From Chloroflexota bacterium (GTDB taxonomy: Bacteria > Chloroflexota > Dehalococcoidia > SAR202 > UBA11138): a stretch of 5,627 nt of DNA. This document shows positions 1-5,369 of the stretch, piece after piece; positions within the stretch are counted from its first letter, which is position 1; the number at the start of each line of letters is the position of its first letter. A model generated the notes under the pieces. The model was not told the DNA's origin, did not search any database, and saw only the letters and a list, made by a program, of their open reading frames with translations. The stretch covers positions 1 to 5,627 of the forward strand of contig JADFHV010000156.1 in assembly GCA_022566975.1 (NCBI GenBank), given 5' to 3'. A program made the translations under genes and the position numbers.

Positions 1-12
1 ATGTTCCTGGCG

Positions 13-33
13 TTGGGCCAAGTCTTGGCCCAA
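13..33. repeat. perfect 9-bp inverted repeat, 3-base spacer
   Basis: The left arm TTGGGCCAA (13-21) and right arm TTGGCCCAA (25-33) are exact reverse complements separated by GTC. As RNA it would form a 9-bp stem with a tight 3-base loop. No run of T follows on either strand, so it is not a typical intrinsic terminator. It could be the end signal of an upstream gene, a repressor site for the methyltransferase operon, or chance. The repeat is plain to see; any role is a guess. Confidence 0.6.
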
Positions 34-96
34 AAACAGATTCTGCCGCCCGGGCCGGCCCTCTGGCAAGGTCCCCTATGATTACGATAGCCTAGG

Positions 97-102
97 TACA
101 AT
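97..102 (+). promoter_or_regulatory. possible -10 box close to the first start codon
   Basis: TACAAT matches the TATAAT consensus at five of six positions and ends nine bases before the ATG at 112. No good -35 hexamer lies 16-18 bases upstream (the region around 74-79 is CCCTAT). If it is used, transcription would start at or within a few bases of the start codon, giving a leaderless or nearly leaderless message. This fits the lack of a convincing Shine-Dalgarno before 112. One hexamer alone is weak evidence. Confidence 0.25.
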
Positions 103-111
103 GGACGGCAT

Positions 112-1335
112 ATGCAGGACCGCACACCTAAGAAGACCGCCACGGACCAGGAAGAGCTCGCCCGCCTCACGCTGGAGGAAATGGCGCCTCTCGGCGACAC
201 ATACGCCCACTACGAGGACCAGACGATCAACGTCTTCGGAGGGATACCTGGCGAGGAGGTCGTCGTCAGAATCGTCCGCTACAAGAGTCGCCGCCAGCAG
301 CGGGTCTCCGGCATCGTCGTCGAGGTCCTCACACCGTCGCCGCATCGGGTGGAGCCGCCGTGTCCGTATTTCGGGCCGTGCACCGGCTGCCAGTGGCAGC
401 ACATCGACTACGAGTACCAGCTTGAGCTGAAGCGCAACGCCGTCCTGGCGCACCTGAGCGCGTACCCTGAGCTGGAGCGCGTGTCGGTCGCCCCTACCCT
501 ACCGAGTCCCCAGCAGTTCAACTACCGCAACCACGCCCGCTTCACCGTGCGGGACGGCGGGAAGCTGGGGTTCGTGAACCGCATCAATCGTCGGTTCGTC
601 AAGATCGGCGAGTGCATGCTGATGACTCCGTGGATAAACGAAACGCTCGGCACCCTCCAGGGCAAGAGCGCGGAGACGTCGCAGCTTACGATACGCTACG
701 GAATCAACACCGGCGACTGGCTGGTCCAGCCCATCCTCCACAACGAAGAGGTCCCGATCGCCTCGGGCCAGGGCCACTACAAGGAGCGGCTGCTGGACCG
801 GCCTTTCAGGATCGCTTCGCCCTCGTTCTTTCAGGTGAACACGAAGCAGGCCGAGAGGCTGGCCGAGCTGGTGCGCGACAGGCTCGAGCTCAACGGGACT
901 GAGCTGGTGGTGGACGCTTATGCCGGCGTCGGCACCTTCGCCGTATTGCTGGCGCCCTTCGTAAGGAGCGTGGTCGCCATCGAGGAATCGAGCGCGGCGT
1001 TGAAGGACGCCGCGATCAACACGCTGGGGATAGGGAATCTTGATTTCATCGAGGGCAGGACCGAGGACGTGCTGGACGAGCTGGTCGACGACCCGGACGC
1101 GGTCGTGCTCGACCCCCCTCGAGTCGGCTGCCATCCGAAGGCCCTGCAGGCCCTCGTGCGACGGAGCCCCCGACGGGTCGTCTACGTGTCGTGCGAGCCG
1201 GAGACCCTCGCCCGGGACCTGAGCCTCCTTGTCCAGGGCGGCTTCCGAGTCGAGCGGCTCGAGCCGGTGGACATGTTCCCGCAGACCTACCACGTGGAAT
1301 GCGTCGCGACCCTGGCTCGCAAGGCCCTGGTGTAG
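112..1335 (+). CDS. rlmD: 23S rRNA (uracil-C5)-methyltransferase, RlmD/RumA family, [4Fe-4S] type
   Basis: This SAM-dependent enzyme would methylate carbon 5 of a uridine in 23S rRNA (U1939 for E. coli RlmD). The 407 residues are close to E. coli RlmD (433). An N-terminal TRAM domain covers about 17-73, with a PGEEV core. Iron-sulfur cysteines are C84, C90, C93 (CPYFGPCTGC) and C168, matching the family spacing C-x5-C-x2-C...C. The C-terminal Rossmann methyltransferase domain has FFQVN (239-243), the SAM loop DAYAGVGT (268-275), E291 after strand 2, DPPR (334-337), the catalytic cysteine C361 in YVSCEPETLARDL, and the family tail FPQTYHVE with the putative general base E396. All key residues are present. 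ATG 112 is preferred because it puts the TRAM domain at the usual distance; the ATG at 101 is in another frame. Exact target is uncertain: related RlmC, TrmA and dual-site RlmCD enzymes share the fold. The gene heads a cluster with maf and tat genes. Confidence 0.9.
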   Translation: MQDRTPKKTATDQEELARLTLEEMAPLGDTYAHYEDQTINVFGGIPGEEVVVRIVRYKSRRQQRVSGIVVEVLTPSPHRVEPPCPYFGPCTGCQWQHIDYEYQLELKRNAVLAHLSAYPELERVSVAPTLPSPQQFNYRNHARFTVRDGGKLGFVNRINRRFVKIGECMLMTPWINETLGTLQGKSAETSQLTIRYGINTGDWLVQPILHNEEVPIASGQGHYKERLLDRPFRIASPSFFQVNTKQAERLAELVRDRLELNGTELVVDAYAGVGTFAVLLAPFVRSVVAIEESSAALKDAAINTLGIGNLDFIEGRTEDVLDELVDDPDAVVLDPPRVGCHPKALQALVRRSPRRVVYVSCEPETLARDLSLLVQGGFRVERLEPVDMFPQTYHVECVATLARKALV

Positions 1336-1340
1336 AATGT

Positions 1341-1348
1341 GGATGAGG
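1341..1348 (+). promoter_or_regulatory. Shine-Dalgarno that decides the maf start
   Basis: GGATGAGG lies five bases before ATG 1354, an ordinary ribosome-site distance. The alternative GTG at 1339 overlaps the start of this motif and has only weak upstream sequence, so the downstream ATG is preferred. Confidence 0.5.
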
Positions 1349-1353
1349 TTGGC

Positions 1354-2016
1354 ATGACAAGTGGAAGGACCGTAGTGCTCGCCTCCGGGTCTCCCCGCAG
1401 GCGCGAGCTGGTCCGGGCGCTGGACCTGGACGTAAAGCTCGTGGACTCACCCGGCGACGAGACGCCACGGGTCCCGGGCGAGACGCCCGGCGACTTCGTC
1501 GTGAGACAGTCGCTCGATAAGGCACGCGCGGCGGCAGATGGCATTGCGGACGCGGTGGTCATCGGCGCGGACACGACGGTCGCGCTGGACGGACGATTGC
1601 TGGGAAAGCCGGCCGACAAAGCCGAGGCAACGGAGATGCTACGGGCACTTCGCGCCCGTGAGCACCGTGTGCTCACGGGCGTCACCGTCCTGGACGCCGC
1701 ATCGGGCCGTCGCCTCTCCACATCGAAGGCGACGACGGTGCTGATGCGCGCTTACTCCGACGACGAGGTAGAGGCGTACGTCGCCTCGGGCGGGCCCATG
1801 GACAAGGCGGGCGCCTACGCCGTACAGGACGAGCGCTTCCGCCCGGCGGCGGAAGTCCGAGGCTGCTATCTGAACGTCATCGGTCTACCCCTGTGCGAGC
1901 TGGCCCAGCTTTTGGACGCGATGGGCATTCAGTCGCAGGTGAGGCACGACTGGCCGCTCCCTACCGATTGCCTCGAATGCCCGCTGGCACAGAGGCGAGA
2001 GGGCGTCCAAGGATGA
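1354..2016 (+). CDS. maf: Maf-family nucleoside triphosphate pyrophosphatase (dTTP/UTP type)
   Basis: Maf proteins hydrolyse non-canonical or surplus nucleoside triphosphates to the monophosphate and pyrophosphate in the cytoplasm, and some act on cell division. Motifs, counted from ATG 1354: SGSPRRREL (11-19), the phosphate-binding N-terminal signature; GADTTV with probable catalytic D73; LGKP (83-86); the H-x-V-x-TGV region (104-110); and DKAGAYAVQ (150-158). The KAGAYxxQ form is that of the dTTP/UTP-hydrolysing (YhdE/MafA) group rather than the m7GTP (YceF) group. ATG 1354 is chosen because GGATGAGG (1341-1348) is well placed as a ribosome site and the signature then starts at the usual distance. 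An in-frame GTG at 1339 lacks such a site. The protein is 220 residues, against about 190-200 usual; the excess is a C-terminal tail (about 195-220) with a CLEC cysteine pair. The stop overlaps the next start by four bases (ATGA, 2013-2016). Confidence 0.9.
   Translation: MTSGRTVVLASGSPRRRELVRALDLDVKLVDSPGDETPRVPGETPGDFVVRQSLDKARAAADGIADAVVIGADTTVALDGRLLGKPADKAEATEMLRALRAREHRVLTGVTVLDAASGRRLSTSKATTVLMRAYSDDEVEAYVASGGPMDKAGAYAVQDERFRPAAEVRGCYLNVIGLPLCELAQLLDAMGIQSQVRHDWPLPTDCLECPLAQRREGVQG
1653..1681. repeat. perfect 13-bp inverted repeat inside maf
   Basis: CGCCCGTGAGCAC (1653-1665) and GTGCTCACGGGCG (1669-1681) are exact reverse complements with a CGT spacer; bases 1652 and 1682 add a G-U pair in RNA. 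The stem lies in the codons for the conserved Maf block around residues 100-110 (R-E-H-R-V-L-T-G). Thirteen perfect pairs with a three-base loop is far above what coding sequence usually yields by chance. It could cause ribosome or polymerase pausing or affect mRNA stability upstream of the tat genes. There is no T run after it. Confidence 0.75.
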
Positions 2017-2366
2017 ACATCCTGGGCATGGGCTCTCTGGAGGTCCTGGCCGTGCTGCTGGTCGCCTTCATATTCCTGGGGCCCGACCGCATGGTGGAGG
2101 CCGCCCGGTTCCTCGGCAAGATGGCGCGGGAGGCCCGGCGTCTGACCGCCGAGCTGCCCGAGATCGTGTTTGACGAAGAGGGTGACACCCCCGAACGGCC
2201 CATCGTCCACAGGCGGGGCGGGCCCAGGGCCGATGGCGAGGCCGACCAGGACGCGGCTCGGGCTGAAGACGCAGCCGGCGAGGACGACAGCCCTGTAGCC
2301 TTCAAAAGCGGGCAGCCGGTGACCTCTCCAGACCCAGAGCCGGAAGAGAAGCGCGACGCGGAATGA
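2013..2366 (+). CDS. tatA/tatB: Sec-independent (twin-arginine) translocase subunit, TatA/TatB family
   Basis: This small membrane subunit of the Tat pathway exports folded proteins with twin-arginine signal peptides. Of 117 residues, a single membrane helix spans about 8-22 (SLEVLAVLLVAFIFL), followed by the G23-P24 hinge and an amphipathic helix (about 25-47, rich in Arg/Lys/Glu). A long acidic, Pro-rich, probably disordered tail runs from about 55 to 117. The acidic residue E10 in the membrane helix, LGP at the hinge and LTAELPE after the amphipathic helix look more like TatB than TatA, but many bacteria have one subunit doing both jobs, so I leave both names. The start at 2013 overlaps the maf stop (ATGA) and puts the helix at the usual distance from the N terminus; ATG 2028 would trim the family's N-terminal residues. 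The stop overlaps tatC by four bases. Confidence 0.88.
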   Translation: MNILGMGSLEVLAVLLVAFIFLGPDRMVEAARFLGKMAREARRLTAELPEIVFDEEGDTPERPIVHRRGGPRADGEADQDAARAEDAAGEDDSPVAFKSGQPVTSPDPEPEEKRDAE

Positions 2367-3130
2367 AGGACAAGTCCGTTCCCATAGGCGAGCACCTGCT
2401 GGAGCTTCGAAAGAGGCTGGTCTGGTCGGCGGCGTCCGTCCTGGTCTGCACCGCCGTGGCATTCGCCTTTCACCAGCAGATCCTCGAGCTGCTGATGAAG
2501 CCGGCGGAGGGATTCACCGAAATCCCCACCGGGAAGCCCATCTACACCGAGCTCACCGAGTTCATCGGCATAGCGATGAAGGCCTCGCTTCTTGTGGGCC
2601 TATTCGCCTCGTTTCCCTTCGTGCTCTTTCAGGTGGTCATGTTCGTCGCGCCCGGGCTGTCACCCACGGAGAGGCGTTACCTATACACGCTATTGCCGGT
2701 CACCCTACTGATGTTCATCGTGGGCGCGGCCTTCGGGTACCGCATCCTCTTTCCGCCCGCCGTGAAGTTTCTGCTGTCGTTCGGCAGCGATGTGGCGACG
2801 CCCTACATCCGCATCGGCAACTACGTCAACCTGATGATCTCGCTGCTGTTCTGGATGGGCGTGATGTTCGAGACCCCCGTGGTGCTCTTCTTCCTGTCCA
2901 AGATCGGAGTCGTGACCCCCAGCTTCCTGGCCAGGCAGCGGCGCTGGGCCGTGGTCGTGGCGTTCATCCTGGGAGCCATCATCACCCCGACCTTCGACCC
3001 CATAAACCAGACCCTGGTGGCGGTGCCCATCATCGTGCTCTACGAGGTGGGCATCTGGCTGGCGAAACTGGCGAGGCTCGGGCGCAAGGACAGCTCGACG
3101 GAGCTGGACCTGGGCGCCGGCCACCGGTAA
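2363..3130 (+). CDS. tatC: Sec-independent protein translocase TatC
   Basis: TatC is the polytopic core and signal-peptide receptor of the twin-arginine translocase. At 255 residues it is normal length (E. coli 258). The N-terminal signature HLLELRKRL is at 11-19; about six hydrophobic helices follow (roughly 21-38, 71-96, 108-131, 153-180, 195-211, 214-233). Diagnostic residues are present: F94 and E103 in the FVAPGLSPTERR loop, the F169-E170-TP motif (E170 is the periplasmic glutamate important in E. coli), and ITPTFDPINQ with D212. A short polar cytoplasmic tail ends the protein. The start codon overlaps the TatA/B stop (ATGA, 2363-2366), which implies translational coupling and balanced synthesis of the two subunits. 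No frameshift or missing residue is seen, so the gene should be functional. It is the last tightly packed gene of the operon. Confidence 0.95.
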   Translation: MKDKSVPIGEHLLELRKRLVWSAASVLVCTAVAFAFHQQILELLMKPAEGFTEIPTGKPIYTELTEFIGIAMKASLLVGLFASFPFVLFQVVMFVAPGLSPTERRYLYTLLPVTLLMFIVGAAFGYRILFPPAVKFLLSFGSDVATPYIRIGNYVNLMISLLFWMGVMFETPVVLFFLSKIGVVTPSFLARQRRWAVVVAFILGAIITPTFDPINQTLVAVPIIVLYEVGIWLAKLARLGRKDSSTELDLGAGHR

Positions 3131-3188
3131 CCGACGGGACGCATCGACTATCCTCAGACCGATCACAGGTCGCTCACGGCGACAGGCC

Positions 3189-3196
3189 AGGAGGAG
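3189..3196 (+). promoter_or_regulatory. strong Shine-Dalgarno of the barrel gene
   Basis: AGGAGGAG ends ten bases before ATG 3207. It is the strongest ribosome site in the window and fixes the start. The 76-base gap after tatC shows no clear promoter (TATCCT at 3149 has no matching -35) and no terminator, so this gene may still be on the operon transcript. Confidence 0.6.
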
Positions 3197-3206
3197 AGCT
3201 CCTAAC

Positions 3207-4397
3207 ATGGCCCAGGGGAACGGCCGGAACATAGCGAGCGCCTCCTGGGGCGACCACCTGGCCTTCGGCGAGGCCGACGGCCTGCTGGACAGCCCCGACA
3301 AGCTCCGCCGCAGCATGGCGGTCTGGCGTGACGAGCTCGGCGCGGGCATCGTCCATTGGAGGCACGGCCGCCGCACCAAGAAAGGCCGGTACTACGCCGC
3401 GCCGGAGTACCGTAAGGCGGTCCGCCGGGTCAGGAACCACATGGAATGGGACGACTTCGACGTGGTGCCGAAGATGGCCCACGAGCTGGACATGAAGGCC
3501 TACGTCTACGTCTCCCTGTTTGCCGAGGGCTGGCCCCTAGCCCCCAGGAGGGTGCGAGCGGTCAGTCACCACAACGCCATGCACGGCCAGCACTTCGCCT
3601 GGCAAAGCCACTTCAGCCGCGCCAACCCCGAGTACGTCGCAGTCGACCGGACCGGCGAGCGCCGGCAGTGGGGCGTGCTGTGCCTGGGCTATCCGGAGGT
3701 CCGGGAGTACCTGCGCACCGAGTTCCTGGGACTGCTGGGGGGCTACGAGTGGGACGGTCTGTTCGTCTGCCTGCGCACCGAGGCCAGGCCCGCGGATTTC
3801 GCGGACCAGTTCGGCTTCAACGAGCCGGTCCGCCGCGACTACCGAGAGCGTTACGGCCGCGACATCGCGATTGAGGACTTCGACGTCCACCTATGGAGGG
3901 ACCTGTTGGGCGGATACCTCACCACCTTCCTGGCAGAGCTGCGGGCCGAGCTGCCGGATGAGACGCGCCTGGCCGTCGGCTGCGCCCGCGGCGATGTCCT
4001 CGGCCCGCCACTGGGCAACGCCACGCTCCATTGGCCACAGTGGGTGGAGCGGGGGCTGGTCGACGACCTTGTCATTGACCAGAGCTCGTCCCAGTGTCCC
4101 TCGATGTGGCACCAGCTGTGGCCCATGCATCGCGGCTACGGCTACGTTCAGAACTACCACGACGGCCACAACATGCCGGCCCTGGAGGACCACCTGAGGT
4201 CCTACGCTTCCGTCATGCAGGGACACGCCACGCGGTTGTACGTGGCGAGGCAGTGGTCCGAGCGGTCCGAGAGCGAGGAGGCGGGCCTGCTCGGCCTGCC
4301 GGGTGTTGCTGGACTGGCCTTCAGCACCTTCCGCCACGACAACCCGGGCCCGCTGGCCCGGGGCAACTGGGTCGTCGGGCCCGATACCGAGGAGTAG
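3207..4397 (+). CDS. glycoside-hydrolase-like (beta/alpha)8 barrel protein, exact function unknown
   Basis: The 396 residues have the look of the putative glycosidase (GHL10/alpha-amylase-like) barrel families. There is a strand such as MKAYVYVSLFAEGWP (96-110), then an aromatic- and His-rich block (HHNAMHGQHFAWQSHF, 121-136), NPEYVAVDRTG (140-150), and a strand carrying acidic residues, WDGLFVCLRTEARP (182-195). The block FGFNEPVRRDYRERYGRD (202-219) is typical of bacterial family-10-like glycosyl hydrolases, whose members often have FGFNxPxxxxYxxRYG. D183 and E192 are candidates for catalytic acids, but I cannot assign them. VIDQSSSQCP (289-298) and GYGYVQNYHDG (310-320) look like later strand ends. 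No signal peptide is seen: the N terminus is polar (MAQGNGRNIASAS), so it is probably cytoplasmic. The substrate is not predictable. The gene ends with TAG and no nearby T-rich terminator. Confidence 0.7.
   Translation: MAQGNGRNIASASWGDHLAFGEADGLLDSPDKLRRSMAVWRDELGAGIVHWRHGRRTKKGRYYAAPEYRKAVRRVRNHMEWDDFDVVPKMAHELDMKAYVYVSLFAEGWPLAPRRVRAVSHHNAMHGQHFAWQSHFSRANPEYVAVDRTGERRQWGVLCLGYPEVREYLRTEFLGLLGGYEWDGLFVCLRTEARPADFADQFGFNEPVRRDYRERYGRDIAIEDFDVHLWRDLLGGYLTTFLAELRAELPDETRLAVGCARGDVLGPPLGNATLHWPQWVERGLVDDLVIDQSSSQCPSMWHQLWPMHRGYGYVQNYHDGHNMPALEDHLRSYASVMQGHATRLYVARQWSERSESEEAGLLGLPGVAGLAFSTFRHDNPGPLARGNWVVGPDTEE
4343..4362. repeat. 8-bp all-GC inverted repeat near the end of the barrel gene
   Basis: CCCGGGCC (4343-4350) and GGCCCGGG (4355-4362) are exact reverse complements around a CGCT loop, about 30 bases before the stop codon. 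The stem would be very stable in RNA, but GC-rich coding sequence often yields such pairs, and no T run follows. Confidence 0.5.
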
Positions 4398-4492
4398 CCG
4401 TCAGGGACCTCCAGAGGCCCTCCCGCGGCACAGCAGCGCCCCTTTCGCAGAGACGGCAGTCCCGTCAGACGCGCTGGCGAGATAGCCATGCG

Positions 4493-4521
4493 TTGACCCT
4501 CCACTACCACCTAGTTTCAAT
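4493..4521 (+). promoter_or_regulatory. weak sigma70-like promoter candidate
   Basis: TTGACC (4493-4498, five of six to the -35 consensus) is followed after 17 bases by TTCAAT (4516-4521, four of six to the -10 consensus, with the important second A missing). The start of the AT-rich island coincides with the -10. If it is active, transcription would begin near 4528 and run through the two hairpins to the T-rich tract at 4636-4642. Confidence 0.22.
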
Positions 4522-4591
4522 AATTCCAGTACGACAATTTATGGTCGAACTGAGCCCGTATCCCGGCTTAGGCCAGCCAACTGGGGGTCCA

Positions 4592-4611
4592 AGTCCCGAC
4601 CTGTCGGGATT
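4592..4611. repeat. hairpin with 6-bp GC-rich stem and tetraloop
   Basis: TCCCGA (4594-4599) pairs with TCGGGA (4604-4609) around the loop CCTG; 4593-4610 adds a G-U wobble and 4592-4611 an A-U pair. It sits only seven bases before the terminator-like hairpin. With no T run it is unlikely to terminate transcription alone, but it could help or be part of a structured RNA. Confidence 0.5.
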
Positions 4612-4618
4612 GACGGGG

Positions 4619-4642
4619 TCTGGGGCGTCCCCAGATTCCTTT
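4619..4642 (+). terminator. probable intrinsic terminator, forward strand
   Basis: TCTGGGG (4619-4625) and CCCCAGA (4629-4635) form a perfect 7-bp stem with a CGT loop, followed by TTCCTTT (4636-4642), the only T-rich tail after a stem in this region. It would end forward transcription about 240 bases past the barrel gene, before the convergent gene is reached. The tail is short and interrupted by CC, so efficiency is uncertain. Confidence 0.5.
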
Positions 4643-4644
4643 GA

Positions 4645-4659
4645 GGGTGGGTGGGCGGG
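4645..4659 (+). other. perfect G-quadruplex motif with single-base loops
   Basis: GGGTGGGTGGGCGGG has four G3 tracts joined by loops of T, T and C. This is the short-loop class known to fold into very stable parallel quadruplexes. It starts three bases after the terminator's T tract and ends 23 bases before the stop codon of the reverse-strand gene. It overlaps a competing hairpin: GGCGG-GAT (4654-4661) against ATCCGCC (4668-4674). Confidence 0.6.
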
Positions 4660-4674
4660 ATACATACATCCGCC
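4654..4674 (-). repeat. hairpin just past the end of the cupredoxin-like gene
   Basis: On the reverse strand GGCGGAT and ATCCCGCC pair with one bulged C and a 6-base loop, nine bases after the TAG at 4683-4685. No T run follows, so it is at best a weak end signal. It shares bases with the G-quadruplex motif, so the two structures exclude one another. Confidence 0.35.
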
Positions 4675-4682
4675 ACTAAACG

Positions 4683-5369
4683 CTAGCCGGCGTCCTCCAC
4701 GATCAAGGTCCCCGTGAATCCGTAGGTCTCGTTCTGGATCGTGAACTCCCCCGTGCTGTCGGGCGTGAAGTCGAACGAGGTGATCTCCCCTGGCTTCACA
4801 TTCGCGTCCGCCGGGCTGTAAAACGGAGGCACGGAGACCGTCTGCTCCGCCGTTAGACTGATGTTATAGACCTTTACCGGAACGCCCTTTACGACCAGCG
4901 ATCTCTCAGGGAATACTCGAGAATCGTCCACGCTGTGAATGAGGGCGAGGATCTTGACGCCTCTGTCGACCATGTGCTGCTTGAGGTCCTCAACGGTCTG
5001 TACCACCACCAGCGTTGCCTCGAAGCCGTGTCCTACGTTACGGATGCTGAACGTCCCGGCCCGATTGGGCACGAACCGTATGACGCCGACCTCACCCGGC
5101 AGGATCACACGGGAAGAGCTGTAGAACGGGATGATCGTAAACATATTTACATGCTCTCTATGCAGCCTGGTCAGGTATAGCTTGACGGGGATGTCCTTGA
5201 TCACCACGATCGTCTGCGGGTAGAACCTGGTGGCCGCGTAGTTTTCAATGATCGCAAACTCCTGGACGGCGGGCTCCACTACGCTGGCTTCAGAAGTCGG
5301 CGTAGGGCTTGGCTCTTCCGTCGCCGTAGCCCCGGGAGTCGGCGAAGGACTTGGCTCCTCCATCACCAT
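4683..5369 (-). CDS. tandem cupredoxin-fold protein, cysteine-less, probably 5'-truncated
   Basis: The 228 residues from ATG 5369 contain a Pro/Ser/Thr/Glu-rich linker (1-32) and two similar beta-sandwich domains, about 37-124 and 136-226. They align with each other: FYPQTIVVIKDIPVKLYL (49-66) with VFPERSLVVKGVPVKVYN (152-169), both followed by PFYS, PGE, a conserved F-x-P, then G-T-F-S-I or G-E-F-T-I and G-F-x-x-T-L-x-V. This is the cupredoxin_1/EfeO-like pattern. The Cu-binding Cys is replaced by Asn in both domains (N111, N213), the protein has no cysteine at all, and the following His is kept in the first (H114) but Tyr in the second (Y218). A normal type-1 copper site is therefore not possible. 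Such linkers join exported domains to a signal peptide or lipoprotein anchor, yet none is found; no start codon or ribosome site lies in frame between 5369 and the stop at 5574-5576. I infer that the true N terminus was lost. Confidence 0.6.
   Translation of the reverse strand: MVMEEPSPSPTPGATATEEPSPTPTSEASVVEPAVQEFAIIENYAATRFYPQTIVVIKDIPVKLYLTRLHREHVNMFTIIPFYSSSRVILPGEVGVIRFVPNRAGTFSIRNVGHGFEATLVVVQTVEDLKQHMVDRGVKILALIHSVDDSRVFPERSLVVKGVPVKVYNISLTAEQTVSVPPFYSPADANVKPGEITSFDFTPDSTGEFTIQNETYGFTGTLIVEDAG

Larger units (their letters stand above)
1..111. other. upstream intergenic region or tail of an upstream gene
   Basis: This stretch lies before the methyltransferase gene. Forward frame 1 is open from the window edge to a TGA at 79-81 (26 codons) and could be the end of a gene cut by the edge, but the peptide resembles nothing I know. 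Forward frame 2 is open right through into the methyltransferase, and frame 3 is open to a TAG near 93-95, so openness means little in DNA this GC-rich. What is concrete is a perfect inverted repeat at 13-33 and a -10-like hexamer at 97-102. No gene is called here. Confidence 0.4.
4398..4682. other. convergent intergenic region without a supported protein gene
   Basis: These 285 bases separate two genes that point at each other. From left to right they hold a bulged hairpin right after the barrel stop (4403-4421, 7 bp with one bulged A, no T run) and an AT-rich island (4511-4545, 11 of 35 bases G or C). Next come two hairpins in a row (4592-4611 and 4619-4635), a G-quadruplex motif (4645-4659), and a hairpin reading toward the reverse-strand gene (4654-4674). 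An ATG at 4541 opens a 58-codon frame that runs into the convergent gene, but it has no ribosome site and no recognisable product. Confidence 0.6.

Noticed and set aside
1255..1266. 12-bp palindrome CGGCTCGAGCCG in the methyltransferase gene
   Set aside because: Short and built from common GC-rich codons; expected by chance.
499..1293. Long reverse-strand open frame opposite the methyltransferase gene
   Set aside because: Its peptide has no family features, while the forward frame carries every RlmD motif; long antisense frames are expected in GC-rich coding DNA.
1893..2012. Longer N-terminal extension of the TatA/B protein
   Set aside because: The extra residues are maf sequence in another frame; the membrane helix must sit near the N terminus, which the ATG at 2013 gives.
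3192..3203. Hairpin AGGAG-AG-CTCCT hiding the ribosome site of the barrel gene
   Set aside because: The two-base loop is too small for an RNA hairpin, so sequestration of the ribosome site is not supported.
4094..4717. Forward open frame of 207 residues across the end of the barrel gene and the intergenic region
   Set aside because: It is a shadow of the barrel gene for its first half, then low-complexity sequence running into the antisense of the cupredoxin-like gene; no ribosome site and no recognisable domain.
4541..4717. Small forward gene of 58 codons starting in the AT-rich island
   Set aside because: No Shine-Dalgarno, it reads through two hairpins and the G-quadruplex motif, and its end overlaps the convergent gene; the peptide resembles nothing.
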